In this document: one piece after another, positions 50,101 to 59,219 of the stretch
How positions within the stretch are numbered: position 1 is the stretch's first letter
Layout: each line of letters begins with the position of its first letter
Source of the DNA: Dendrobium chrysotoxum
Taxonomy: Eukaryota; Streptophyta; Magnoliopsida; Asparagales; Orchidaceae
Reading direction: 5' to 3'
Assembly: GCA_019925795.1 (NCBI GenBank)
Contig: CM034303.1
Span: 4,712,001 to 4,776,000, forward strand
DNA: 64,000 nt
Position numbers and translations under genes: made by a program
Notes under the pieces: model-generated
What the model was told of the DNA's origin: nothing
What the model saw: only the letters and a program-made list of their open reading frames with translations
Database searches by the model: none

Positions 50101-51095
50101 AATCAAGAAATTTGATTACATCTATTTGAAATTAAAACATAACAAAATAATCAAGAAATCTGAGTAATTCTTTTTCTTATATGAAATTATGAAATTAAAT
50201 GATACTATACTATGATGCTTTCATCAAGAAAAATAATACCCGCACGGGGATTAAAAAAATAATCAAAAAATTTGATTAGATCTATTTGAAATTAAAACAT
50301 GACAAAATAATCAAGAAATCTGAGTAATTCTTTTTTTTATATGAAATTAAATGTATATGCTATGATGCTTTCATATCGAATTAATAGATTACTTTGTCAC
50401 TGAAGAAACTGGTAAGGGAGTGGTATTTTTTCAATCCCCTTGCAGGATCCTGATTCGCTAAAGCGAAAAGACTACAGTAATGTAAATAAAACCTTTCAAT
50501 TACAACCCATGAACAAAATTTGTCTAACTCCAATTAATTTCTCACAAATAATGAACGGATATCAGTAGTCCCAAGAACCAAAAAAAATGCAAGGAAAGTG
50601 CAAAAAGGAATCGAAAGAATACCACATTGGTTCCTAAAGAACCTTGCTCCACTGACTCGAACAAGAAGCTGGGAGCATCCCTCTCGTCCTCCCTTACTAG
50701 GCAGCGGTAGGCGAGCACGGGCGTCAAGTGATCTGAGAAAATGCATCGGTACAGCGGCACCATATTGCAGCCATTCTTCGATGCTTCCTTAAATCTCCCT
50801 GCCTCCACCTTGTCATCTGGAAATACAATCAAGAATCTAAGCCTATTTCCTATATGATTTCAGGGAAACCATTGGACCTTCATTCCTAGCGTCGGATTGC
50901 TTCACCTAAGAGAGCTGAGGGAGGAGGAGAAAGCGCGCGTCTAAGGGTGGGGAGAAGCGGGCGATGGTAATGCCGGAGGGAACTCGGCGAAGCCGTAAAG
51001 GGGTTCCTTACAGCGGAAGCACGGGCGGCTGGGGATCGAAACTGGAGATGGAGAATCGGCGATGGCAATCGGGTAGAAATAGCTAGGGTTTCCAT
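42615..51095 (-). CDS. ASA: Anthranilate synthase alpha subunit, chloroplast (11 exons, intact)
   Basis: Catalyses chorismate plus glutamine (amide donated by the beta subunit) to anthranilate plus pyruvate, the first committed step of tryptophan synthesis, in the plastid stroma. Exons (minus): 51095-50906, 50816-50623, 50026-49837, 49154-49003, 45281-45166, 45076-44830, 44680-44624, 44219-44067, 43782-43702, 43196-43110, 42944-42615. Every junction has GT-AG and the phases close to 1797 nt, 598 residues. Residues 1 to about 63 are Ser/Arg/Pro-rich and acid-poor, as in transit peptides. Exon 2 carries PSFLFESVEQG, the Trp-feedback region. The catalytic domain has PSPYMTYL, RPLAGTIKRGK, EKQCAEHIMLVDLGRNDVG, SHVMHIS, GTVSGAPKV and RRGPYSGGFGG, and ends with VADSVPDDEQRECENKAAG. 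SVPDDEQRECENK fits monocot forms best. Whether it is the ASA1 or ASA2 paralogue I cannot tell. Intron 4 is 3.7 kb and filled with repeats. Confidence 0.95.
44335..44480 (-). pseudogene. LINE reverse transcriptase fragment in ASA intron 7
   Basis: On the minus strand the intron reads WCILFVDDILLIDKTR, stop, GVDENFEL, stop, RSTLESKGF. This matches the plant LINE (RTE-like) RT pattern around F-A-D-D-I-V-L-I-D and L-E-S-K-G-F. It is a short broken remnant on the same strand as the host gene, between exons 7 and 8. Confidence 0.65.
47141..47171. repeat. (GA)n microsatellite in ASA intron 4
   Basis: About 15 uninterrupted GA units. Confidence 0.95.
47450..48225 (-). repeat. Minisatellite-bearing repeat, copy 1, in ASA intron 4
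   Basis: 47510-48005 is a G-rich mosaic of short units (GAACTCCGGC, GGTGGTCGGGAAGAACTC, GCGGAAGTCCG) with a higher-order ~188-bp repeat: the segment at about 47534 recurs at 47722. The right part, read on the minus strand (48225-48050), is CATTAAGACATCTAAATG, then ATTTACAAGTCATG and a TATAAATA - CCCCATTCTTCACA block, and matches copy 2 at 52205-52370. The left edge GAATCTCAAGGCAAA (47460) matches copy 2 at 51940, but on the plus strand. Open frames inside are low in complexity and not genes. Confidence 0.65.
48225..48395. repeat. GGGTCGGGTT-rich repeat in ASA intron 4
   Basis: Tandem GGGTCGGGTTCGGG blocks end in GAATTGACACCCCTAG, a form seen at the end of a common plant repeat that reads CTAGGGGTGTCAATTCGGGT on the other strand. 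It contains a perfect 22-bp palindrome at 48287-48308 (half-site GACCCGTTTAG). Confidence 0.7.
50098..50375. repeat. ~160-bp tandem duplication in ASA intron 2
   Basis: AATCAAGAAATTTGATTACA at 50101 recurs as AATCAAAAAATTTGATTAGA at 50261. CTATTTGAAATTAAAACATR, AAATCTGAGTAATTCTTTTT and CTATGATGCTTTCAT follow in both copies. It is intronic and non-coding. Confidence 0.8.
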
Positions 51096-51186
51096 TGGAA
51101 CTTTTCCGTCACCTTCAACCTGGCGGGTGAGTTAGCCTCCTGTAGAAGACTGCGATGAGCATCGAGAGTTCTTGCCGGTTGCTCGC

Positions 51187-51194
51187 TTTATATA
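51187..51194 (-). promoter_or_regulatory. TATA box of anthranilate synthase gene
   Basis: On the minus strand this is TATATAAA, in the context CACTATATAAAGCGAGC. It lies 92 bp upstream of the start codon at 51095, which leaves a leader of about 60 nt if transcription starts near the usual distance. Confidence 0.75.
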
Positions 51195-51195
51195 G

Positions 51196-51925
51196 TGGAC
51201 TCACTGTCGCATTTGCATGAGGAAACTCGCTCCTTGCAACGAATTCGTACGGCTATCCATTTAATAATGGTAAAAAAAATTGATTAGGATAAATGTTAAC
51301 TTTAATAATATTTATATTTATTTTTACATAAATATAATATAATTTTAAATTGATTATTTATATATTATATTCAATTTAAAATATATTTAGTGTTTCTAAA
51401 TTTTATTTTAGTCAAATTTTACTTAAATATTTTGAGCTAATTTTTTTAATAGAATAATTTTTTAAGTCTAAACTCAAAATAGGTCGAAAAATTTTTTGAT
51501 CATAAATCATAATAAAAAATAGATTAAATTTACTTTAAGATAAAGATAATAATTTTAAACTCATTATCTTAAACATTTTGGTTAGGATATTCTTAGCTAA
51601 TTTTTTTCTCCTTTTAAATTTATAATTATTTTTTAAATCTTTTTATTTGTGATATATATATATATATATCTAAAATAAATAATAAATTGATTAGTCATTA
51701 TAATAATTTATTTATTTTAATATTTTGATGTGCATAAATACTAATGTAGTAACTATGTGTTAATGAAATATATCCTTCTAAGTGATGGAAGCCACCCTTG
51801 AGTACTTTTATGTAAGATCTTAAAACAATGAGGAGTGCTTTTATGAAGAGTTTTTGGTTTTGCACTAGGGAAAAAATTTTCCTTGTGAATTTTATTTACT
51901 TATTGATATATCACAAAAAACCTTG
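51196..51925. other. AT-rich stretch, no gene seen
   Basis: Upstream flank of the anthranilate synthase gene. A (TA)n run lies near 51655-51668. I see no coding frame or RNA gene. Confidence 0.5.
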
Positions 51926-52540
51926 ATCATGCACGAATCTCAAGGCAAATCCATATAAGAAACTCCCAAAATTAAAATAAAAATCATCCAAGCTTTGATT
52001 TTAACACTTATAGTTCAATTGAACATCTCAATAAGACAAACCCAATGACACCAAAATCAATTCTATCTGAGCCTAAATGATCCCAAATCAAAGGTCTAAG
52101 GCATATTTGAAGGGTTCAAAGTATTAATTAGATAACCAAATGATCACCGAATAATATTACGTGCTTATAGTCAAATCAAGCGGCTTGACGAGACGATTTC
52201 AACGAGCTCAAGATAGTTTAATTCTGACATCATTAAGGCACTTAAATGCTGGATCAATATCAGTCATCAATTCTAACACTCACAACTTGACCTTGATCTC
52301 CTCCATATTTACAAGCCATGACACCATCAAAAATATAAATATGCCCCAATTCTTCACAAAAGAGGGGGAGGGAAAGAGAGGGAAGAAAGGAGGAGGAAGA
52401 GAAGATTTGGAGAGCTATTTTGCCATCGACCACCACTGACGTTCTTTCCAACCACTACCTTTCTTTCCAACCATCATCAAAGTTCTTCTCAACCACCATC
52501 GAAATTCTTCCTGACTATCACCAGACTTTTATACCAAGAA
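51926..52540 (+). repeat. Minisatellite-bearing repeat, copy 2
   Basis: GCACGAATCTCAAGGCAAAT (51933-51952) and CCCAAAATTAAAATAAAAATCATCC match the left edge of copy 1. 52205-52370 (GACATCATTAAGGCACTTAA, ATTTACAAGCCATGACACC, TATAAATATGCCCC then ATTCTTCACA) matches its minus-strand part. It then runs into short CCAACCACCATCGAAATTCT-type units, a weaker form of the copy 1 minisatellite. Confidence 0.6.
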
Positions 52541-52877
52541 CACCTATCTAAAGATTGTTAGAACTTTTCAATGCATCATATTCTCCCTGTCTTCAGATTG
52601 GAGGGCGGATTGACTTTTGTAATCTATCCAAATTATAGTTGAACCATTTCAACTAGGCAAAGCCCCGTGGTTTTTTTCCTTTATCAAGATTTTCCACTTA
52701 AAAATCCTAGTATTTTCTCTTTTAATTTTTTGTGTGCTGAACTTTCGTTCATTGCTAAGACGTGTATTCTTTTCACTCTACTACCGCAAATTTCTCACTC
52801 CACACACTTATTATTTTTAAAAATGTGTAGTTTTCAAACTTCTTATATGTATTAAATATTATTGGGTAGGAGTTGTG

Positions 52878-53280
52878 TTCGAGTTATCCATGGCTGGAGC
52901 TTTAGCTTGAGCTTTATTCTATGAGTTCATGTCGGCTCACTAGCCGGCTTGTTTATGAAAGAGAGAAATTGATTATGATTCAAACAATTAAAAAAAATGA
53001 TAAAAAATGAGAAATGATAAGAAAAATAATAAAGAATTATTTATTATAAGAAATTGAGATATAATTTTTAAATAATTTTAATAATTTTTTACTTAAAATT
53101 CTGAATGCTAATATATTTTAAGTACTTTTTATATTAATATTTTTTAAACGAATCTGTTTGTGAGTTAATGAGTTGAGTCAAGGTAGCTCAAGCTTCACTT
53201 ATTAGTTTATGGAGTCTAACTCATAAGTTATTTATGAAATAGAGACGAGCTTGAACCGATTTGGCTCATTTACAACCCTA
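52878..53280 (+). repeat. Dispersed GAGCT...ACTCATTTACA repeat, copy 2
   Basis: It shares AGCTTGAGCTTTATTC and ATGAGTTCA with the copy at 62600, an AT-rich middle with TATATTAATATTTT, and an end reading TTTGGCTCATTTACAACCCT. It ends about 130 bp before the start codon of the dehydrogenase-like gene. Confidence 0.6.
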
Positions 53281-53411
53281 AATTTCATACATAATTACGA
53301 ATCCTGCCAAAGGGACAGCAAGCCCTGCCCCTGCCTTATCTATTAAGGGGTATATTCGGAAATCAAACAGACCCCGCTTCCACTCCAAACTCCCACTCGC
53401 TTTTTTCCTCC

Positions 53412-54452
53412 ATGCTCCCTGTCCTTCGAGCTCTCCGTAGCCGGCCCGACGCGCTTCTATTCGATCGCATCCGCCTCAACCATCTCCTCCGCTCATCTCC
53501 AGCCTCCATGTCGTCGATCACTTCATCGAATGGTACGATTAAACCTTCCACCACTCGGATCGGGTGGATCGGCACCGGCGTCATGGGCCGCTCAATGGCC
53601 TCACACCTTCTTGCCGCTGGTTATTCCCTCACTGTCTTCAACCGAACCCCGGAAAAAGCCCAATCCCTCGTTGACCAAGGTGCTCGCCTCGCTGATTCCC
53701 CTTTCGCCGTCGCCCGCTCCTCGGACGTCGTCTTCCTAATTGTCGGCTACCCCTCCGACGTCCGCCGCGCCGCCCTCGATCCCGAATCAGGTGTGATTCC
53801 CGGACTTTCTTCCGGCTCCTTTGTCGTCGATATGACCACCTCCGACCCAACCCTTGCTGCTGAAATATACGAAGCCGCTCGTGCTGCCTCCTGCTTCTCT
53901 GTCGATGCTCCCGTCTCCGGCGGCGACAGAGGTGCTCGTAACGGAACTCTTTCTATCTTCGCTGGAGGCGAAGAGGCCGCTGTCGGCCGCTTGACCCCTC
54001 TCTTCCAGTGTATGGGGACTGTTAGATACATGGGTGGGCCTGGGGCGGGGCAGAGGGCCAAGCTCGGGAACCAGATCGCGATCGCGTCGACTATGGTGGG
54101 GCTCGTGGAGGGGATGGTTTATGCTCACAAGGCTGGGCTTGACGTCGGGAAATGGATGGAGGCTATCTCAGCAGGGGCGGCGGGATCGAAATCATTGGAA
54201 TTGTACGGGAAGAGGATTCTTGAGAGGGACATGGAGGCGGGGTTCTATGTTCATCACTTTGTGAAGGATCTTGGAATCTGTTTGAAGGAATGCCAAAGCA
54301 TGGGCCTAGCGTTGCCGGGACTTGCGCTGGCGCAGCAGCTTTATGTTTCGTTGATGGCACACGGCGAGGGCCATTTAGGGACGCAGGCGTTGATTCTGGC
54401 CATTGAGCGACTGAACAATACTTGTTTGAAGAAGAATTCTGAGTCGAAATGA
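53412..54452 (+). CDS. 3-hydroxyisobutyrate dehydrogenase-like protein, probably organellar
   Basis: NAD(P)-dependent beta-hydroxyacid dehydrogenase of 346 residues without introns. The dinucleotide-binding GxGxxG is GTGVMG at residues 54-59 (context RIGWIGTGVMGRSM), the substrate-binding motif DAPVSGG is at 165-171, and the catalytic Lys is K217 with N220 in GPGAGQRAKLGNQ. The rest is the all-helical C-terminal domain typical of the family. The first ~33 residues (Arg/Leu/Ser-rich, acid-poor) look like a mitochondrial or plastid targeting peptide; a second Met at residue 33 (53508) could start a shorter cytosolic form. Related plant proteins are annotated as 3-hydroxyisobutyrate dehydrogenase-like, but their true substrate is often unproven, and glyoxylate/succinic semialdehyde reductase is a related alternative. 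No stops or missing key residues. No clear TATA box upstream. Confidence 0.9.
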   Translation: MLPVLRALRSRPDALLFDRIRLNHLLRSSPASMSSITSSNGTIKPSTTRIGWIGTGVMGRSMASHLLAAGYSLTVFNRTPEKAQSLVDQGARLADSPFAVARSSDVVFLIVGYPSDVRRAALDPESGVIPGLSSGSFVVDMTTSDPTLAAEIYEAARAASCFSVDAPVSGGDRGARNGTLSIFAGGEEAAVGRLTPLFQCMGTVRYMGGPGAGQRAKLGNQIAIASTMVGLVEGMVYAHKAGLDVGKWMEAISAGAAGSKSLELYGKRILERDMEAGFYVHHFVKDLGICLKECQSMGLALPGLALAQQLYVSLMAHGEGHLGTQALILAIERLNNTCLKKNSESK

Positions 54453-55543
54453 TCGATCTCAGTGGTAAATTTTCTTTTGTATTGTGCATTACTGTTCTTA
54501 TATCTGATTGCTTGGTGCTTAAAGATATATCTGCGGATGATATAATATGATAGGAATGTTTTTGTTCCTTGTTTAAGAATCATTGCGAACTTTTTACTAG
54601 GATTCAAAATTTCCTTTTTCTTTACAGAATAAATCATTCTTTTTGACCTCACTGGGGTCTTTTTAGTTGCAAGATTAATCTGGATTATTTAAAAAATATT
54701 AATTAAGTTGGAATGTAACTAGTGAGACCTCCTCAATAAACCTGATTGCAGGGTATATCAGATATTGTCGAGGTTTATATTTTTTATTTGAGATTTAGCC
54801 GAGCTTATTAATTGCGAAATTCATTGTCAAGCCCAACCCTCCATAAACAGCACCCTATTAAATTTCTTGTCAAATCTTTCTTCCATGTAAATCATGAATT
54901 CTAAAAATATTTGTCATATAATTTGCCAGGCTTTAGCCACATTTAGTAATCACAGGCCAAATAGTTTTCACAATTTAACAACTTTAAGATATGCTAATTT
55001 AGATTTACGTGATATATTAAATCCTATTTGAATTAAATCTTACTTGCAGCCAAACAGCCTTCAGGGGCTGTGTGATAGCAGGATTTGACCGGATTTAAGC
55101 AGGATTTAACCTTTGTCAAACTGCCAATGACAATTTTAAATCCTACAGAATCTTAAATCTCTTTTCTTCTTTGTTTTGCCTTAAATTTAGGATTTAGTAA
55201 ATCCTAGCATTGGATGGAATTAACAGTCTCAAGAACTCTTCCTACTAGCTACTACACTTGCTGCTCGTCCTATGGATGTCTTTTCTGGCGAGCTCCTGTC
55301 TGACTTACTCACTTCTTTGTTGTCAAGGGTTTCGGGAATCTGGGGGATGGTATTTTAGGGAAAATGAGAATACTTGGGGGAAAATATGACTTTTCACTTC
55401 TTCTTCTATTGGAATGTCCTTTCCTGGAATACCCTCTTTAAAGTATTAATTTTCTCTTTTTTCTATCACCCCGAGTAAATGGGGGAACCAGTCACCTTTT
55501 TTCAATTTCTTATTATTTTCTTTATGCCTCAAGCAATACTACC
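54453..55543. other. 3' flank and gene-free stretch
   Basis: It should contain the 3' UTR of the dehydrogenase-like gene. At 55062-55225 a segment starting GGGGCTGTGTGATAGCAGGA, with repeated GGATTTA, ends in inverted order (GGATTTAGTAAATCCTAGC), so it may be another small foldback element related to the sequences at 33905 and 40557. No other gene. Confidence 0.4.
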
Positions 55544-55741
55544 TAATTTAGGGAGAGATTATTACGTGCGGAATCCGGACACAAAGAATCATTCGATTTT
55601 GTGACCCTGAACAGTAAAAGTACAGTTACTGTTCACCACTGTGCTTTTACTGTTCACCACTACGCTTTTACTATTCACGGTCACAAAGCCGAACGGTTCT
55701 CTGTATTCGAACTCCACACGTAATAATCTCTCTAGTTTAGG
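55544..55741. mobile_element. Mutator-like MITE, 180 bp, with 9-bp TSD
   Basis: The element 55553-55732 starts GAGAGATTATTACGTGCGGA and ends with its inverse (CACACGTAATAATCTCTC). It is flanked by TAATTTAGG (55544-55552) and TAGTTTAGG (55733-55741), a 9-bp target duplication with one mismatch. Inside, TTTTACTGTTCACCACT recurs in tandem. No coding frame. Confidence 0.85.
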
Positions 55742-56493
55742 AGCCCTTAGTACAGTAAGTGGCTATAAAAGAAGAGTAATATTAATTGAAGAACGACAAA
55801 AAACTTTAATCAAATATCAAAAAAATTATACCTTATATTCCAGATGAGCTAATGAGCCCAGGGATTGATGACTTATTAACAATACTTGATTGATCACTTA
55901 TTCCTTATTGTCTTCTTCCATTTTACTTATCTCTTACTCATCCTTTGTTTGATTTGTAGGGATGTCATTATTTTCTTCTATTTCATCTGTTTGATTTACA
56001 AATTTATGATTTTTAAGAGATTTAACTAACCTAATGTCATATTTCAAAGTAAGAATTGTACAAAATATTTTCAGAAAAAGAACTGACCTAATTGCTATCC
56101 ATTCTAGAGATGATTGCTTTTGATTCATTCATGCACCACCAAAATTTTTCTTGTTGCCTCACAATTCATGGTCTTGAATGTTTCATGCTAGACTTGATGA
56201 CATTACTATTTTCAAAAATCAATTCTTCATTTGATTAAATTGGATGATCAGATATACAAATATATCCAGAAAATAAATGCAAGAATATTTATAATTCAGA
56301 ATCACTTATCATAAATAAGGAGGCAAAATCACTGAAGAGATTATTTTGCCCTTACCTTCAATGTAATTCCATCAAATCTGGTAACTAAGAATTTCCATTC
56401 AGCATATGGCTGGTTATAATGTGAAAATTCATGAACTTTCTTGGTATAGTACAACAAATTTTTAGGCAAAATTTTGATGTGCAATTTAACTTA
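55742..56493. other. Gene-free stretch
   Basis: AT-rich, with short frames on both strands that look random. I see no gene, RNA gene or clear repeat. Confidence 0.5.
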
Positions 56494-56611
56494 GGCTTCG
56501 TTTGGGACGGCTTTTTTACTGTTTTTTAAAATAATTTTCTGGTACAAAAATTAAAAAATTTTGTATTAAAAAGCTGCTTTAAGAAGTAAAAAATCTGTCC
56601 CAAACGAAGTC
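56494..56611. mobile_element. Foldback MITE (118 bp), family copy 1
   Basis: It begins GGCTTCGTTTGGGACGGCTT and ends TCTGTCCCAAACGAAGTC, the inverse; the two halves pair over most of the length. A diverged copy is at 62492-62585 and a start fragment at 63960-64000. The flanks TTA and GTA are an imperfect 3-bp pair, so the superfamily is unsettled (PIF/Harbinger would duplicate TWA). Confidence 0.75.
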
Positions 56612-56990
56612 GTAGTCACTGCTATCAGAGGGATAAAAGTTCTTCATTTTATTATCAATGTCAATAGAAGTAGTTCTGGGGAGTGGCTCTTTTGTCCAAG
56701 TGATTTCTTTTAGCAATAGGTCCTCATTTTTCAGTTTGGAGAGACCAATTACATCACAAATGCTCCTGAAGGTATGTAGAGGTCTCACATCTAAAAGTAA
56801 TCTTTGAAATATGTGTTATCCTGCATAAAATAAATAGAAAATACATAAACAAAGGGCACAATGAGAAATAAAATAATTTGCTATAGTTATTATTGAGTTT
56901 AAATAGAAGTATATAGCTATGTGCTCATAATAAGATGATATATCTCTCGACAAAATATAAGTACAATGCTATGTGATGCAATTATATTGA
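56612..56990. other. Gene-free stretch
   Basis: AT-rich sequence between two MITEs. No gene or repeat that I can support. Confidence 0.45.
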
Positions 56991-57321
56991 GTTTTAATAA
57001 GAGGTTAAATTTCAAAATAGTCCTCCGACTATTTGCATATGATAATTTTAGTCCCAGATAATGACATCGCTTCAATTTAGTTCATTGACTATACAAAATT
57101 GATCTAAAATGGCTCATTCGGGACTAAATTGGGATTAATTTTATAAATCAATTGACTAAATTGAGATCGATTTTATATCACAATTACAACATGAGGGACG
57201 ATTTTGGATCAATTTTGTATAGTCGATGGACTAAATTGGAGCAACGTGATACTCTGGGACTAAATTGATCATATATGAATAATTTGGGGATAATTTTAGT
57301 ATTTTTCTGTTTTAATAAGAG
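56991..57321. mobile_element. Mutator-like MITE, ~305 bp, with 13-bp flanking repeat
   Basis: The element 57004-57308 has inverted arms of about 100 bp (TTTCAAAATAGTCC ... TTAGTCCCAGA on the left; the inverse on the right, with AGTCGATGGACTAAATTGGA). GTTTTAATAAGAG flanks it exactly at 56991-57003 and 57309-57321. Mutator elements duplicate about 9-11 bp, so part of the 13 bp may be chance. Confidence 0.85.
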
Positions 57322-57620
57322 TACACAACTGCAAAGATGTAATGAAATAACATCATCCATTGCAAATGAAAGACAAGTTAGATATTGGTTATGTACTGGA
57401 ACCAAAAATGCAAACTCAACAAACTGAAAGCAATCACATTTATGAATTGTGAGAATTGAATGAACAATAATGCATTAATTTAAGAATCTATCAGAAGGAT
57501 TATCGAAAATGTAAGGTCATTTAGATACACTCCTAAATCTGATTGTCTCCTGTAAAAGTTATTTCAAACCCTAATTCCTTTTTTTTAAAAAAATGAATGA
57601 TTGAAAGGAGATGTTCAGTA

Positions 57621-58145
57621 TTAGGGCATCTCCAACCGAATGCCATTGCCTAGTGGGCCCAAGCAATTAATGTGTTGGGTGTTTAGGAGGGAAATTTGAA
57701 TTAGAGGGCTGTTTAGGGATTTTGTATGTCTCCTTTTGTTTTAATTAGGGGCTAATGATAGAATTATGTTTTCATCTTGAATTAGGGCTGAAATTTGAGA
57801 TCTAGGATTTGTGTTCTTGGGCTCTAGGCTTGGCTAGAGATTTGGAGAGCTGTTTCTTCCTCTCGAATTGAAGAAACTTGTATCGTTTGTTGTTTTCTTA
57901 CATCTATTAGTGAATTTCCCTATTGTTTTTCTCAGTTTTCTCTGTTTTTCTAAGAAAAACTGCTGTCTCTTGCTGTTTGACTGCTGTAAACAGCAGTTAT
58001 CTTCACTGTTTTCCACCAAATCTTGTTAGGTTTGCTTGCGAACTCAAGTATTATCCTTGGGGTTGCTTGCGAACTCAAGTACTTCCTATCATATTGTTAT
58101 TGTATTTGAAGTGGAAAATAGATTTTTCGGTTAGAGATGCCCTTA
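57621..58145. mobile_element. PIF/Harbinger-type MITE, 519 bp, with TTA TSD
   Basis: The left end GGGCATCTCCAACCGAA (57624) pairs with the right end TTCGGTTAGAGATGCCC (58142) with one mismatch. TTA flanks it on both sides (57621-57623, 58143-58145). The TWA target site and GGGC start fit Tourist/PIF-Harbinger MITEs. The interior has a direct repeat TTGCTTGCGAACTCAAGTA (about 58032 and 58065) and no intact gene. Confidence 0.85.
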
Positions 58146-58362
58146 GCTGAGAACTGGATGGAAGAAAAGCCCGTACTGTTGGAGAAAAGAGGTAAGGGCA
58201 ACTAGTGGTGCCGAATTGTTGAAGAAAAGGGCTGCAGACGCTACAACAAAAACTCTAATTTGTGTACTGCGTTCTTTGCAGTAAGAGAGTTAAAGCCACC
58301 GGAAATGAAAGTGAAAATGAAAGACATCTGAGCTGGCTTTAATATGATTAGCAGGAATTAGG
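58146..58362. other. Short gene-free stretch
   Basis: Nothing supported. Confidence 0.4.
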
Positions 58363-58660
58363 GGTGTAATAAAAAGAATTAGAAATTAAAAGATAATAAA
58401 TAATAAAAAATAATTTGAGATAAGAAAGTGTGATGTATTATTTAAAATATTTTTAATGATTTTGTACTAAAGCATTTGAATTATAATATTATCATATATT
58501 TTAAATATATTTTATATTAATATTTTTCAAACTATTGCCTCACGAGCTAACGAGTCGAATCGAAGTTGGCTTAAATTTAATTTTTTAATTCATCTAGTTC
58601 AGCTCATACGTAATTTATCGAGCTAACTTAAGAGTTGGCTTGACTCACTTGCACCCTCTA
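58363..58660 (+). repeat. Dispersed repeat, copy 3
   Basis: It starts AGGGGTGTAATAAAA and ends TTGACTCACTTGCACCCTCTAG, an inverted-terminus pair (GGGTGTAA / TTGCACCC). The AT-rich middle (TTTTAATGATTTTGTACT, TATTAATATTTTTCAA) matches copies 2 and 4. Confidence 0.65.
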
Positions 58661-59202
58661 GCAGGAATAACAGAGGATTTTTTGGCCGAGTCCGGGATAG
58701 GCGAGAGTTAATATGGCTCTCGCAACTTCCTGGTTCCTTGTTCCTCATCTTTCTCCTTGGCCTTATGCTCGTCTCGCCTCCAGATTCTTCCTCAGCTTCA
58801 TTGTAAGCATTTTCCTTCTCATCCTTAGGCGGAGGTGCTTCGTTGTGCTCCTGCAATTGAGCAAAATCTTCCTTCTCATTGTCAACGTGATTGTTAATCT
58901 GACAAAAGATGTAGTCAGTCCCCTCTATGAAAGCCTCAGCGGTCTCCTCCGTGCAAGGAACCTTGCTGTCACTTGTGTCTTCCTCCATCATTGAGTCGTT
59001 TGTTCCTTTGGATATCTTACTTCCATGCCATAATTCCCAATCCCAGTCCCTCAGCCCATGCTAGGGTGAGCTCTCTAGAGACCTCAACACCAATTGAAGC
59101 CATCAAGGGTGACATAGTCCTTTGCATCATCTCCCATTTATACTTTCCATTACTTGAGTGCTTCATTGTAGTTAAGAATAGAAGAATCTCTGCCATCTTC
59201 AT
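58623..59202 (-). CDS. Possible acidic hypothetical protein or gene fragment
   Basis: The minus-strand frame from about 59070 reads HGLRDWDWELWHGSKISKG, then a Met at 58991 and an acidic, Glu-rich tail (QEHNEAPPPKDEKENAYNE, EEESGGETSIRPRRK) to the stop at 58623. Another frame upstream (59202-59017, with MSPLMASIGVEVSRELTLA) could be a preceding exon. The composition is protein-like, but I recognise no domain, and the end overlaps the dispersed repeat. It may be a broken gene or chance. Confidence 0.25.
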
Positions 59203-59219
59203 TCCGCGTTGATTTGATT

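Noticed and set aside
53638..54264. Several frames overlapping the dehydrogenase-like gene in other frames and on the minus strand
   Set aside because: GC-rich coding DNA gives shadow frames; the main frame carries all family motifs.
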